Shown: positions 13,680 to 26,879, counted from the stretch's first letter. The stretch is 64,000 nucleotides of DNA from Megalonaias nervosa (GCA_016617855.1 JAECUM010017372.1:1-64000), one strand, 5' to 3'. Translations and numbers: made by a program. The notes: generated from the sequence alone by a model not told the origin.

Positions 13680-14025
13680 TCAGGTCTCATGGGTGCACAG
13701 ATCGATACAGCCGTCCACATCATAAAGGCACTGCACTTCATATGGGTTCATTGGAGAGCACTTCACTTCATATGGGTTCATTGAAGACGTGACCATCTTA
13801 CAACACATTCTTCCACTGGTCTTCTGCGACATGGAATACAAGCATTTCTAGATACTGTGTGCACATTTCGGCTGTCTCGTGGGTGCACAGACCGATAGAG
13901 CCGTCCATATCATATGGCACTGCACTTCCTATGGGTTCATTGAAGACGTGGCTATCATACAACATTACAGTCTGCCACTGGCATCTATGACATGGAATAC
14001 AAACGTTTCTGGATATTGTGTGCCC
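13680..14025. repeat. Tandem duplication of ~180 bp
   Basis: Two diverged copies (about 13683-13840 and 13880-14020) share GGGTGCACAGAYCGATASAG, GCCGTCCA, CACTGCACTTC, ATGGGTTCATTG and ACATGGAATACAA. The first copy has a further internal duplication of the CACTTCATATGGGTTCATTG segment. It lies between the two recombinase relics, so it may be a fragment of the same element family. Confidence 0.6.
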
Positions 14026-14744
14026 CTGACTTCAGAATTCATGCTATTTTAACACAACATGTGCAGGAGTTTGTATTTTTCTGTGTCCGATAATACTAGG
14101 TCAGTGTAGAGAACTGGCTTCAAGCGTTTCTTGAATTTTTGGCAATGTCAGGCGTTGTTGCTCATTCGTACTCTTTACATGAACTCTCAGATGTTTTGCT
14201 TTATTTAGTCTGCACTCCACAATTAAGCTGTACCTTGCAGGAATTAGATCCCATTACCTACAGGCTGGTCATAGTAACCCATTTCAGGAGTCCGACAGGT
14301 TACAGAGTATACTTTGTGGGATAAAAAGGAACAACATATCATAGTAAGCCCAGATTTCCTATTACATACAGGATGGTGGTGCAGTTATCACCTATGTTGC
14401 GAGAGGGAGTTTACCGGCTGTGGACTTGTTGCTGCAGGCATGTGTCTGGTGGCATTTCTTGGATTCTTGCAATGTGATGAATTTACGGTTCGATCATTGC
14501 AGAGAAATTCCTCATGCAACTGCATGAGGATTCGAGATGTGACATTTTCAATTTACAAATTTATGTTATACTCACCTTGTCATTTTTAATATAAAAAAGG
14601 GACCCTTTTCATAATGCTGTCAACATTTCAATCTTTTGTGTACATGCATTTAGTGTCATGTGCTTTGGACACCATTCCTTTCAAATGGATTGTCACTTTC
14701 AAACTGGCATCCTCTTTGGGGCCTCTAATTTGATATATTTATAA

Positions 14745-15290
14745 TTGAGAACTACACACTACTTGTGCGCTGGCTTCTTATGCTTTTCTTGCGGTGTGGA
14801 TAATTTACTATTCGTGGAGCCCATATTTTCTGCGACAAACAATCTGTGTATGTCGGACATGATATTTCATATGGATAAACACCTATGCGTTCTCCGTCGT
14901 AGAGCATATAAGAATGACATTTTCCGTCAATATCTGGATATCATATTAATGATATGAACTATGATGTACTTGTATGTCCTTTCCGTGTGATGAGGAAATT
15001 TCATCGTATTCGGATATTAGGTGGAGCTCGCCTTTGTGATCCACTGTTCCTCATGGACAATGGTCGCGCCTTAAGTAGAACTATCTTTATCGCTACCATT
15101 AAGGCTGTTTTACTCAGGTTATGATTCACATCGCTATAATGGACACACCTTCCACATCGGGGAAGCTACCAGTGCTGCTAACGCTGGAATTCCAGACCAT
15201 CTGATCCAACGTTGGGTTGATGGTCCTCTAATGTATATTGTTGATATATTCAGGTGCACCCCGATAGGGTTAGCTTTGTGTAGAGGAAGA
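14745..15290 (+). pseudogene. Decayed DIRS/Crypton-type tyrosine recombinase (copy 2)
   Basis: A second recombinase relic in the same orientation. Around 14830-14940 the translation resembles the region before the catalytic box of these enzymes, ending KNDIFRQ. From about 15028 it reads GARLCDPLFLMDNGRALSR, and in another frame from about 15117 YNGHTFHIGEATSAANAG then IPDHLIQRW. HTFHIG replaces the usual HSFRIG, so the catalytic Arg of the H-x-x-R box is now His. The LGRW and nucleophile-Tyr region has become RWVDGPLMYIVDIF. There are several stops and at least one frame change. It is a different copy from the one at 12.7-13.6 kb, more decayed in the active site. Confidence 0.65.
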
Positions 15291-16944
15291 TGTCACAGCG
15301 TGTGCCTCGCTTGTCGTTTCCCACTTGTGTCGATCAATACACTATTTCACTTCTTTACTTAGTTATGCCATCATACAATTTTGTAACACTTCAGAGACGT
15401 TGTATAGCTGTACATGCCAGTCATTCATTCTCACATTCAATGCTACATTGTCATTTCAGCTGTATCTTCAATTAGTGGACATGTGACTTCCTAACTGGAT
15501 ATCTAATACATATGTCTAATATTGATATCTTTAGGCACATCAGGATTATCATACAGTTTGAAACCTAGTTCATGCGTTTTCCACGTTATTGCATTCTCAA
15601 TCATTATTATCTTTATTTATCCTTACAATTTTCTTAAATTGGGGGCCTTTGTTACAGTCGCACTGTTCCACAGTAACAGGGCTCCCTTCACTTCGTTTGG
15701 GCCATTGCCAAGGTTCATGCATTTACAACTTTGCTTTTGCCCCCCCCCTCCCCCCCCAATTTGTGAATATATGGAGTATCGGCTGATGCTTGTTATCATA
15801 GAAATCTTCAGGATCAGTCTTATTGAGTTTCGGTTATCAGTGTCCCTATATACCTCGTATCAGCTCCTTGCGGTTCCACATGCAGGTGTCGGACACTCTT
15901 CATAACCTTACAAACTCCCCCAAGTCTCTCTTCCTGAGGTATTCCTATAGAAAAAATTCAGAGTTCCGCTGGTGCAGTGTGCTGTGATAGGATTTGCCCC
16001 CATTATGCACTGGATATATATGCAAGTTCAGTATAATGTCACACAGAGAAACGTTTAACGTTGAGATCATCTTGTAATCATTGTCTTTATACATTATCTT
16101 TTAATAATTTAAAATTTGAAATTCGAGTATTTAATTGGTATTATTGTTAGGACTCTAGGTCTTAAAATATGCGATAGAAGAAGGGAAACAAACAATTTAA
16201 GTAAAGTAAACGATTTGAAAATTAAAGAGACGCTTACAGTATTGTGAATTAAGGACGAAACAATCCTAAATATCAGATCACAAGTACAGAATACAGAATT
16301 TTCCGAATGAATTCCAATAGTATTGAATGTCATTGAATGAGTTCACAAAAAAAAAATCCAGAATAATGTATTAATTCTAAAGTCAATTAGCACTTTAGTA
16401 TTTTTAATGAATCTTTTAAATAAATCCTGTCAAATTATATCTCACAGACTGATCTAAAACAAATGAATTATATGTTTATCAAATTCCTACATATACATAT
16501 TTTCATTTCACATATAACGTAATATATTGTGAAGATTTTTAATGTAGAAAAAACCTAGTTTAACTGCAAAAATGACTGGCCTTGAACTCTTGCTACGTGA
16601 ACATTCTGTTTACAACTTACAATCATCACTAAAAGTCAGCTATGTAGATATTATGTTAACAAGTAACAATCATGTACAAAAGTTATCCAGTATTGTGCTG
16701 ACATACTGTGGAATCACATACCTACTTACCCACTACTATGAGAGAGTATAAAAGATATACAACAATAAAACGAGAATTCTATTCTATCAGACCAAGTCAA
16801 TGCGTACATAGGAAACAGATTAATGTGTTGTATTATTCTTTGAAAGCAATTATTCTTAAAACTACTCGAGAAACTATTACTATTTTTCGTCCCTAGAAAC
16901 CAGATTTTAATAAAAGTACATAATTCATGCATCAATATTTATGT
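15291..16944. other. Gene-free stretch
   Basis: Mixed-composition DNA with a C-rich run near 15742. No credible gene on either strand. The part from 16050 on is strongly AT-rich and looks intronic or intergenic. Confidence 0.5.
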
Positions 16945-19350
16945 TAATTAACCACTGGTGAGGATTAAATTGAAAGGCATGCAGAAGGCATTCCACACGA
17001 CTAAGTGCAATATACTCATGCACATGTACAATACACAGTTAATCTGCCGAGGGTAACATATCTCGTCGTTGGCATCCGTCCGTTGTCGGTTGACGATGGT
17101 GTAGCTTCCGGTTGGGTGTCCTATCTGCACCTTCGCGAGTGGCTGAAGAGTCCGACCCTAGAGTGACAGTCTCTGTTGCAGTTACTGCAGGTGAACGTTG
17201 ATGCTTGTTGAGGCTCTTGTTGTTTCGCCTTCCTCCTGGCTCTCTTTGTAGCGAGATTTGTGTTTCTCACTGCCTCGGCTTTCTGAACGACCTGTCTGAC
17301 AACGAGGCACCATGCGGAGCGGTCGTCAGCACAGCTCTCCCAGTCGTTGACGTTGATGTTGGTCTTCTTCATATCCTTCTTGTAGACATGTTTGTAACGC
17401 AGACGTGGTCGTCCAGTCAGTCGTGCGCCTTCTGCTAGCTCGCCGTATAGCAGCTCCTTGGGAATGCGGCCTGGGTCCATTCTCTTAACGTGGCCGAGCC
17501 AGCGAAGGCGCCTCTCGCTGAGAATGGAGAACATGCTGTTCATAATGGCGCGTTCCAGAACCTTTGTGTTGAGTATTTTGTTCTGCCACTGGATGCGCAG
17601 AATGCGCCGCAGGCATCTCATGTGGAAGCTGTTGAGCTTCCTTTCGTGGCTCGCGTATGTGGTCCATGCCTCGCTGCTGTAGAGGAGTGTGCTGAGCACT
17701 CAGGCCTGGTAGACGCGCTGTTTGGTCTTCTCAGTGAGGTTGGGTTTGTTCTAGACCCTCTGGTTCAGTCTGGCCATAACTGCTGCTGACTTAGCAATCC
17801 TGCAGTTCACCTCAGCATCAATTGAGAGCGAGCTGGAGATGGTGGATCCAAAGTATGTGTAGTTCTCAACAACTTCGAGGTTGTACCCATCGATGGCGAT
17901 GGTGGGATGGGAGTCTGCATCCTGTGCCATGACGTTCGTCTTCTTCAGACTGAGGGTCAGTCCAAACTCCTTGCAGGCGTGGGAGAGGCGACATACCAGC
18001 TGCTGCAGTCCATCTTCCGTGTGTGATGTCACGGCTGCATCGTCGACGAAGAGCAATTCACGGATGAGAACTTCTGTAACTTTAGTCTTTGCGCATAGAC
18101 GAGCGATGCTGGACAGCTTGCCGTTAGCCCTGGTGTGGATGTACACTCCTTCGCTGCAGTCCTTGAAGACGTACTGGAGGAGCATGGAGTAGAAGATGGC
18201 AAACAGTGTAGGCGCAAGGACGCAGCCTTGCTTCACTCCACTGCTGACTTGGAAGGCCTCCGATGTTGCGCCGTTGAAGCACACTGTGCTGTGCATGTTC
18301 TCGTAGAACGACGTGACGACAGCGAGTAGTCGTGGGGGGCAGTCGATCTTCTCCAGGAGCCTGAAGAGTCCGCTCCGGCTGACCAGGTCAAACGAGTTCG
18401 TCAGGTCTATGAAGGCGATGTAGAGGGGCATCTGCTGCTCACGACACTTCTCCTGCAGCTGGCGTAGTGAGAAGATCATGTCTACAGTTGACCGACCGGC
18501 TCGGAAGCCACACATGGGATTCTGGGTAGACGCGGCAGTCTAGGGTCTGCAAGCGCACCAGGGCGACACAGGCGAAAGCCTTTCCGATGATGCTGAGGAG
18601 GGAAATGCCCCGGTAGTTGTTGAAGTCGCTCCGGTCTCCTTCGTTCTTGTACAACGTGGTGATGTTGGCGTCTCGCATGTCCTGTGGGATGTGTCCCTGT
18701 TCCCAGCAGAGGCAGAGGAGGTCGTGCAAGGGATGGAGTAGTGCTGGGTTCCCGCTCTTGACGACTTCAGGTTGGATGCCGTCGCTCCCAGGGGTCTCCT
18801 CACAAGCGAGGCAGTCGATGGCTTTACTGAGCTCTTCCATTGTGGGCGGTGTGTCTAGTTCCTCTATGACTGGCAGGTCTGGGATGGCGTTCAGGGCAGT
18901 GTCGGTGACGTTTTGGGTTGCATACAGCTCGAGATAGTGCTCAACCCAGCTCTGTAGCTGTTTTCCCTGGTCTGTGATGACTTCGCCCGTCTTGGACTTG
19001 AGGGAGGCAGTCTTGGAGGTTGGGGGGGGGGGGCTGTCGCATTCTTGATACCCTCGTACATGCCTCTTGCATCCCCGGTGTCGGCAGCTGTCTGTATACT
19101 GGTGCAGAAGTTCAGCCAGTAGGTGTTGGCGCAGTGGCGGGCGGTCCGCTGGGCTTTGTTCCTGGCAGTCCTGAGGGCTTGTAGTGTACTAGGGCTGGGC
19201 TGAGCCTTGTAAGCCAGGAGGGCTTTCCTCTTCGCCTCAGTCAAGGGTTCTATCTCCTCCCAGTTGCCCTCATACCAGTCGGTATTTTTGCGCTCCTTCT
19301 TCCTGTAGGCAGTAATGGCTGAATTTCAATCAGAGACGCAAGCCGTATGG
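16945..19350 (-). mobile_element. 5'-truncated non-LTR retrotransposon (LINE)
   Basis: A GC-rich block (near 55% by eye) sits in AT-rich surroundings and encodes LINE reverse-transcriptase fragments on the minus strand. Coding similarity begins near 19350 and ends at the stop at 17121; below that, to about 16945, is a probable 3' UTR. The upstream endonuclease domain is absent, as expected of a 5'-truncated insertion. I could not identify target-site duplications or a poly-A tail. The clade is uncertain; this RT type with a C-terminal Cys/His finger is abundant in animal genomes and often mis-annotated as a host protein. Confidence 0.85.
17121..19319 (-). pseudogene. LINE reverse transcriptase ORF, broken
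   Basis: From 5' to 3' on the minus strand: a thumb/linker-like segment (19244-18891), the RT entry region with DANITTLYKNEGDRSDFNNY and RGISLLS (near 18680-18600), GFRAGRSTVDM (18510), PLYIAFIDLTNSFDLV (RT motif A, near 18420), SSGVKQGCVLAPTLF (near 18230) and LLFVDDAAV (the YADD-box position, near 18050). The RT-associated C-terminal domain follows (LNSFHMRCLRRILRI, WLGHVKRMD), then a terminal C-x2-C...H...C finger (TCSNCNRDCHSRVGLFSHS). Lesions: a G-run near 19021-19030 where the frame changes, a frame change near 18515, an amber codon at 17751-17753 and an opal codon at 17700-17702. FVDD replaces the more usual FADD. The RT copies LINE RNA at a nicked target; this copy cannot. Confidence 0.85.
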
Positions 19351-19512
19351 GCATTTCTGGATGATTGGGGCGCTTGTCTCCCACTCCCACCCCAGCAATG
19401 TCAACCTTGGACCACAAAATAGAAAATATACCATTGAATAAACGTGGAAATTCTTATTTCCAGCTGCTTGAACAGAATCAATATGCCTCTGTCTCTTTCT
19501 TTCTCTGTCTCT

Positions 19513-19514
<2 letters not shown>

Positions 19515-19572
<58 letters not shown>
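19515..19572. repeat. (TA)n microsatellite
   Basis: A TA run preceded by TCTCT units, close to the LINE 5' end. Confidence 0.95.
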
Positions 19573-19574
<2 letters not shown>

Positions 19575-19859
19575 TCAGGGATGTCTGGGAGCCACGTTAT
19601 CGTCCCAATTATTTGTTTCTGGGACACGGAAATTTACTACTTTTGAATTTTCTATTTACCATCGTATGTTTTATTTCTATTTTGATATAGGAGAGTTGTT
19701 TGTTCACATGTCAGGTAAAAACAATTTCTTTTATTATGGGTAATATTTAGTAGGAGTGGGTTCCAGCAAGCAGTTGCTACGCCTACCCTGTAGTGAGGCA
19801 GGTGTCTGGATCACTTCCTCGATAATGGTTTTATTTCATTCTCATATTTCTTTCCATCA

Positions 19860-20065
19860 CCACCCCTTCACTCGTTGTTTAACTTGTATGGTTTTAAGCA
19901 TAAACTGAACACATCATGTCTATAAATAATGCCGTTTAAATTGCACCAAGGTCGTCGCGAACATTGTCACTATATTTACTTTGATTATTGTAATAATGAA
20001 TATTCATTCGTCTTTCATTCTATTACATTTCGTACATGTTAATTACGTTAATTATGACCAGATTC
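19860..20065 (+). repeat. Outer arm of a giant inverted repeat (left)
   Basis: Its complement recurs, diverged, at about 27890-28110. Shared landmarks are GTTTAACTTGTATG, AYATTGTCACT and TTTGATTATTGTAATAATG, followed by CATTCRTYTTTC. Together with inner matches this makes an ~8.2-kb imperfect palindrome. Confidence 0.7.
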
Positions 20066-20616
20066 GAAAAACAGATTTTACGAAAATAAGAAAAGCACAC
20101 TAATATGTGAAAACATCACACTGAACTACACTGCGTTTCCCAGACCTCATTATAAGTTCAAAATTCGTTTCTACACAATCAACATAAAACATCTGCATTC
20201 AAAAGTTAATATTTCTTTTGAAACATCGTTGCTAAATAACAACAGAGAGGCTCAGCACCTTCCTGAGTGGCCATTGTTAACAAGCGCAGCGGCAGACTTC
20301 AATGTAAAAATTTCACTTCTTTGCTCGTGCTTGATAATATATTCATGAAAAAGTGACAAAGACAGTTACCTTTTCATAAAAATCACTTCGTTTATTGCAT
20401 GAATGGCCACTGATAGAGAGCAGATGTTAATACTGTGTAGACGAATTGGGCGCATTAAAAAATTATACTCTCAAATAATCAGCCATATTCTAGTCGACTT
20501 GTCAATGTATTTGTATACTGCAACGTTTCGGCGTCCATCAATGCCGTTAGACCATTTCATCTAAATTGATGTTAAACGGCTAGTCTTTATTTGGTTAAAT
20601 AAACAATAATTATATT

Positions 20617-20670
20617 CAGGGCCGGATCAGGTTTGGGGAGTTGGGTTTCAAAATTTCAATAGGGCAATGA
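20617..20670 (+). repeat. Inverted CAGGGCCGG tip (left), hAT-like
   Basis: CAGGGCCGGATCAGGTTTGG, then CAAAATTTCAAWAGGG. The inverted counterpart ends at 27790. CAGGG-type tips are typical of hAT transposons. The 8 bp outside the two tips do not match (ATTATATT versus TATGGACG), so a single insertion is not proven. Confidence 0.6.
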
Positions 20671-21317
20671 CTTTCTGACTTCATGCAATAATTTGCAACA
20701 ATGTTTTCTGTTTACTTGCGCTTTAATCTACTCGTACCTTCTTTTTCATTTCCAAATCTGAAAAATTTTATTAAGGTGAATTTGATAATAATTACTCCGC
20801 AATCAAAGAATTTGTTACTCAGCTCAATTGCAGAAACCTCGTTTTTATGTTTACTAAACGCATTCCTTAGCAATATTTTCTTTTATTCAACCAAAGTTTT
20901 CACACAATCATTCACTAATGTGCCACTCATTGACAAACATAAGCGCGAAAATTTCATTCGCGGAAATACAGTCGCTGTTGTGACGGGTGTGGAAATGCCC
21001 GTCGCAGAAAAATCGATAAGCGTATATAAATACCTAAGTCCGTTGACTTAGAATATGAGTATTTAAGATTATGATAATACTTTTAATGCGTAAAATTCAC
21101 TACATAGTAGTGAAGTCAGCTATCTAACAGTGTCTGCTCATGTAATAAACGACGCGATTTTCATGAAAAAAGTAACCGGCTTTCTTCCATTTTGCATGAA
21201 TCTATCATCAATCACCAGCTGAGGAGCAACATTTTGACTAGGAAGTCTGCTGCAACGCTTGTTAGTAATGGCTAGTCAGGAAAGTATTGAGCTTCGATAG
21301 TAACTGGTGGCAATAAC

Positions 21318-21415
21318 AGGTCAATGGGAATATAACACGTTAACAAGTGAGAAATGAATATAGGGTCAATGGGATTTTATTATGGAAATGGCACTTGGGG
21401 TCAATGGGAAAAAAA
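21318..21415 (+). repeat. GGGTCAATGGGA repeat segment (left)
   Basis: Three spaced copies of GGTCAATGGGA with TATGGAAATGGCASTTGGGG. The complement lies at about 27310-27422 with the same internal order, which anchors the giant inverted repeat. Confidence 0.7.
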
Positions 21416-21439
21416 ATCTCACAAAATTAATATCCAAAA

Positions 21440-22262
21440 CTTCACGTATACCATTAAACATCCCTTTCGCACACTATCCAAAACCATCTAAAACACCTTG
21501 TTTAGCTTAGAGTATAAGAGAAGGAGATGAAAGCAGACAAACATACTATCCATCACGCCACAAAAATACTCTCACATTCCAACTATACCATCCAATACCT
21601 ATTACACACACACATTTTCCAAAACGCCCTGTGTCAGCTTAGGGTGTAAGAGGCGGATATAAAATCTAACAAACATAGTCCCACACACCTATATATCATA
21701 CAACAACCTCCAAAAATACTATCCATTACACTATCTATATCATCCATCACCCCACACACTACCTAATAACGTCCTGGGCTAGCTTAGAGTGTAAGAGGAG
21801 ATGAAAGCAAATGAAACGTACTATCCATCACACCACCTATACCATCCAACAGCCAAATATCATTCAACACCCCTTACACACACTGTCCCAAAACGCTGTG
21901 TTCGCTTAGAGCGTAAGAGGAGAAGATAAAAATAGATTTATTATCCATCACACCACAAAGATACCGTCTACCACACCAATTATACAATTCAAGACCACCT
22001 ACACACACTATCCCAAAACGTCCTGTGTTAGCTTAGAGTGTAAGAGTAGGAGATGAAATCTCACAAACATACTCTCAAACACCAACTATACCATCCAACA
22101 TCCCATAAAATTACTATCCATTACGCCATCTATACCATCCATCACCCCCACATACTATCCAAAAACGTCATGTATTAGCTTAGAGTGTAAGAGGATATTA
22201 AATCTCACAAAATATATTATCCTTTATGCCACAAAAATATCATACTACTATACCGTCCAACA
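21440..22262 (+). repeat. Left tandem array, units of 123-147 bp
   Basis: About six units, each with TTAGCTTAGAGTGTAAGAGG, GATGAAATCTCACAAACATA, CTATCCATCACACCACAAA and CACACACTATCCCAAAACG. The shared TAGCTTAGAGT blocks begin near 21503, 21637, 21780, 21903, 22032 and 22179. The same unit occurs inverted at 25.4-26.7 kb. Confidence 0.85.
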
Positions 22263-22283
22263 TTCCAATACCATCCAATACCC

Positions 22284-22285
<2 letters not shown>

Positions 22286-22333
<48 letters not shown>
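22286..22333. repeat. (CA)n microsatellite
   Basis: About 23 CA units at the inner end of the left array. Confidence 0.97.
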
Positions 22334-24533
22334 GAACGGAAGTGTTAGCTCAAATCCATAATTCATGTGCGCTATTTCGAAGGCTACATGAGCGAGCCTG
22401 AATCAATGTGCTCCACTTGTTACAAAACCAAGAGTCCTGATTCAGCCCGAAAGAAATTCATTCGTCCAGTAAATTATTGAGGCATTTGAGAGACGCAAAA
22501 ACGCACTTCCAGAAAATTGAGAACAAAGGCTTCTACCTGCACCATTAAATGCAAAGAGTTAAAGTAGTGTGTAAAACTAAATTAAAGTTTGTTATCATGA
22601 TAAAACGATTACACTTTTCGAAGGAGAAAGCAGACACCAAGCGACAATAACGATCCGTGTCATACATTACTTTTCAAAATGTGTTGGTAGACGTTTGTGC
22701 TAGCAATCTTGAAGATGATACGATTGTCTCATACCCCACACCATTTACATTCACTGCAGAGTGAGATCGAGAGGTTGAGAGGGAAAAACAGTGGTTTTTA
22801 TATATATGATAGGGTGTCAGAATAAATAAGACCAGCGAAGAAAGAAATTCGTTTGGTACCACATGAAGATTATTTTTTTTACAATATATTAGCCCCAAAA
22901 GCGACTTACAGAAAAATTGACAGCGACGACATACACCTTCACAGTGATATTAAACGGTTTAAGTCAATAGTTGCTATGTACTTGTATAAAATGTTTTTAT
23001 TAAATTTTGGTACAAACGATATGTGTGTAAGACACAAGTGTTAACAGCATCAGGTGACAGTAGAACGGAAGTACTTTAATTTGAAGACTAGTTCTTTGAG
23101 AGATGGACAGACAGAATTAACATTAAATTGCACAGAGAGAAGGAATGAATGGTAAAAGATCAGAAACGTTGGACACCATTCTTGGTTCTGTTTTTTGCGG
23201 TATTATAGGACAAAGATAATTAAGACAACCATACATTTTATGTGAGAAATTTTCATTGTTGTCATTCATTCATCAATTTCATAAAAAGGTTGTGTTATAT
23301 TTATTTTCGACTGTCTGCAAATAACATTTACTGCATATTCCAAATTGAAGAGATGTCATGTTTGGCAGCACTTGCTACAAACAATGTTACAAAGGTTCCA
23401 CAAAACTACGAACAGCACCATAACGCGCCGTGTTCTATCGACAGTCTCAACTGAGAGAAAATATGTCAAGCATTGTTACAGTTTTGTTGAACGCATGTTT
23501 TCGTTTTAGAATAAGAGCTTACAATTGGCAAGGTCACACAGTGCAGTGTCACTCGCGTCATTCTTGAAAAAAGCGGTGTATTTGTTCCTTTCTGAAAAAC
23601 AGTAGATCTAATGTTAAAAAGTTTTGTCCTTGACACCCTGCAGTGCCAAAAAGAATATCTGAAGTGTACAAGCTCAAGTCAAATCAAGATTTTATATCAT
23701 CCAACGATTTACTTATAGAAGAAAAAAAAAATCTTTCTTCAATTTTTAGTGCTGTAAGTTTTTGAAACAAATAATTACAAGACAAACGGAACAGTTCACG
23801 TAATTATTGCGACTACTGATCACATTGTTGGAGAGATATCCTAAAATAGGAACAGATAACATTAGGATTTCAATCAAATTTATTACTAAAGAGAGGTTGA
23901 GAGAGAGAGAGAGAGAGAGAGAGGATATGTAATATTTTCTTTTAAAAATGTCACTACACTTACGTTGGTTTTTAAGGTGTATTTTCTTAAGAAATTTTCA
24001 AAGATACATACATTCCGCTGAGAAAATCACAGCCATAGGAAATATCCACCATTTTAAAATATCACAAGATTGAACTGAAGACGAATGCGACTAAACATTT
24101 CTCACATAAAAGTACATCTAAATATTATGTGATGTATTTTGCAGTAAGATTGACACAATGTTAAAATTACGATTGTTCGTGCGTTAGTTTTATTTTTTTA
24201 TTTTTCTTTGTAAATCGCATGGCCGTGAGACACAGAGAAACACGTTCTATCTCGTTACTGTGTGATGAGGTACTGAAGTCAATTCGAAGCATACGCGGTA
24301 AGAAAATAAATATATCCAATGAAATCGTTTAGGATAAGTGACGATTTATTTTGTTATAAGGTTGTTTGACCAAAATATTGCCTAGGCGCTAGCGTTTGCA
24401 GGGCAGACAGACTATCTAGAGTGTCAATTTACATTCTCTCTGTTGTGTATTATTTTTCTTACCACACTATATACTTACTGAATGGAGACAAGTACTGGTT
24501 TGAAACTGACAAAATAGTTTCTCACTTGGACGT

Positions 24534-24570
<37 letters not shown>

Positions 24571-25399
24571 CGTAGAGAGAGAAGGGCTACAGTATTGAGT
24601 GATAGATTTTCCCCCTCAAACTATTGAATTTGGGGTTTGTATGAAATAAAGAAGCTGAAGTACAGTAAACCTCAAGGGCGATGAACCAAGCTGCCTCTCC
24701 ATTGATGCATGTATTTATATCATAAGAAATATGACCTCTAAAACACTAAGATATAATGTAAGCATGTTTAGAATGAACACAAAGACAGCCAACTGTACTA
24801 ACAAAAGGGATGTTTACCTTCACGTCCGCTTAACTTGGAGTTTCAATCCTCTTTCAAAACAAATTTGGTATCCTTTTGTAGCGCTTGAAATAGGAAAACT
24901 GAACAAACTTAAGCACTTTGCTAAAGATATTTTCTTTCCCAGCAACAGACTAAACAACATAAATACCGTTAAAACAATAGAGAGCCTTAAATTTTCTATA
25001 AAAGAAATACGTCAAAAAATAGAATTAAAGATTAACGATGACTATCCAAGAAAACCGAATTTAACAATGTAATGACGTGCAGAAATGCCTCTCACTTTGA
25101 GAACGTATGAGGATGTAATTTGCCATGTACCAACAACTTGAAACAATTAATAAACAGAGAGAAACCTCAATTCAAAATTCTGATTTCAAAATTGTTTCTG
25201 TTTCTTTTTTATTTTAGGGAACATAATACAATAATCCCCTAAAAAGGGTGGAACAGGGAAATACACAAAAGCCTTTATATTTCTGAAAACACGCACACAA
25301 TTGCAACTTGACCAGAAATCTATACTTCATTATTTGTGGATATCCCACAGACCCTCCCAGCATATATAGCTGGTTAAGAACTTTAAGAATATTATTTTT
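22334..25399. other. Spacer between the inverted arrays; no gene
   Basis: About 3 kb of AT-rich DNA with a (GA)n run (about 23891-23923) and a (CA)n run (about 24537-24564). I find no transposase-like or conserved ORF. The 113-codon frame at 24731-25072 has unremarkable composition and no recognised motif. Confidence 0.55.
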
Positions 25400-26705
25400 T
25401 AGATCTTGGATTGTTTACAAGGTGTGTGAGAGTATGTTTGTGAGATTTCATCTCCTCCTCTTACTTCTAAGCTAACACAAGGCATTTTGGGATAGAGTGT
25501 GGAAAGGGTGTTGAATGGTATACCCTGATGTTGTGAATGGTATTTGTTTTGGTGTGATGGTACATAAGGTGTGTGAGAGTAAGTTTGTGAGATTTCATCT
25601 CTTCTTACACTCTTAGCTAACGCAGGGTGTTTTTGGAAATTGTGTGCAATGGGTGTTTTATGGTATAGTTGGTGTGTGAGAGTAATTTTGTAGCGTGATC
25701 GATAGTATGGTTCTCTGCTTTCATCTCTCTCCCTTATACTCTAAGCTAAACAAGGTGTTTTGGATAGTGTGTGTAAGGTGTGTTGACTGGTATAGGTGAT
25801 TATTTCGATATTAGTTTTGAGATTTCTTCTCCTTCTCTTACATTCTAAGCTAACACAAGGCGTGTTGGATAGAGTGTATAATGGGATGTTGAATGTCATA
25901 TAAGTTGTGTGAGAGTAGTTTTGTTGGATTTCATCTTCTCTGCTTACAGTCTAAGCTAACACAGGACGCTTGTGATAGTGTGTGTATGGGGTGTTGGATG
26001 CTATTGGGATGTTGAATGGTATAATTGGTGTGGTGAATGCTATTTTTATGGTGTGATGGATAATATGTTTTTTCATCTCCTTCTCTTACACTCTATGCTA
26101 ATACAGGACGTTTTTAGATAGTATGTGAAGATGTTGGATGGTATAGATGGTGCAATGGATACTAGTTTTATGGTATATAAGATGTGTGAAAATATGTGCG
26201 ATCTCCTCCTCCTACACTCCAAGCTAACACAGGGCGTTTGGGGATAGTGTGTGTAAGTGGTGGTGGCTGGTATTGGGATGTTGGATGGTATAGCTGGTGT
26301 GATCGGTAGTATATTTTGTGATGTGGGATAGTAGGTTTGTGAGATTTCATTTCCTCCTCTTAAATAGCAAGCTAACAAGGGACGTTTGGGATGGTGTGTG
26401 TATGGGGTGTTCAATGGTATAGTTAGTGTATGAGGGTTTTTTGTGGGATTTCATATTCTTCTCTTACACTCTAAGCTAACGCAGGACGCTTGGGGTGGTG
26501 TATGTATGGTGTGCTGAATGGTATAGTTAGTGTATAAGAGTATTTTTCTGGGATTTCATCTTCTCCTCTTACACTCTAAGCTAATATAAGACGCTTGGGA
26601 TAGTGTGTGTACGGGTGTTGGATGATTTAGTTGGTGTGTGAGAGTATTTTTGTGGTGTAATCGATATTATATTTTTCTTCTCTTACATTCTAAGCTAAGA
26701 GAAGA
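25400..26705 (-). repeat. Right tandem array, inverted copy of the 21.4-kb unit
   Basis: About eleven units of 100-145 bp with CTCTTACACTCTAAGCTAAC, ACAGGACGTTTGGGATAGTG, GTGTTGAATGGTATAG and TGTGAGAGTA. This is the reverse complement of the left array, with more copies. Some short open frames cross it but change with each unit, so it is non-coding. Confidence 0.85.
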
Positions 26706-26879
26706 TGTTATGTGTGTGTGTGTGTCTATGTTGACAATTCAAACTTAAAACTGTTAACTATTACCCTTCCCCTATGACCCTGCAAAACTTTCTACACATA
26801 AATACTATTGTCCCTATAAACACCTTTATAGGCACGTGTCCCGATAAATCCATTTTACATAGCCTTTCCGATATCTACC

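Noticed and set aside
21440..22262. CRISPR-like spaced repeats
   Set aside because: The whole units are similar, not just short repeats with unique spacers, and the context is eukaryotic. They are satellite units.
24731..25072. 113-codon plus-strand frame as a gene
   Set aside because: No recognised motif or element context, and Lys/Asn/Ile bias as expected from AT-rich random DNA.
26073..26414. 113-codon minus-strand frame
   Set aside because: It lies across diverging satellite units and shows no protein-like conservation between units.
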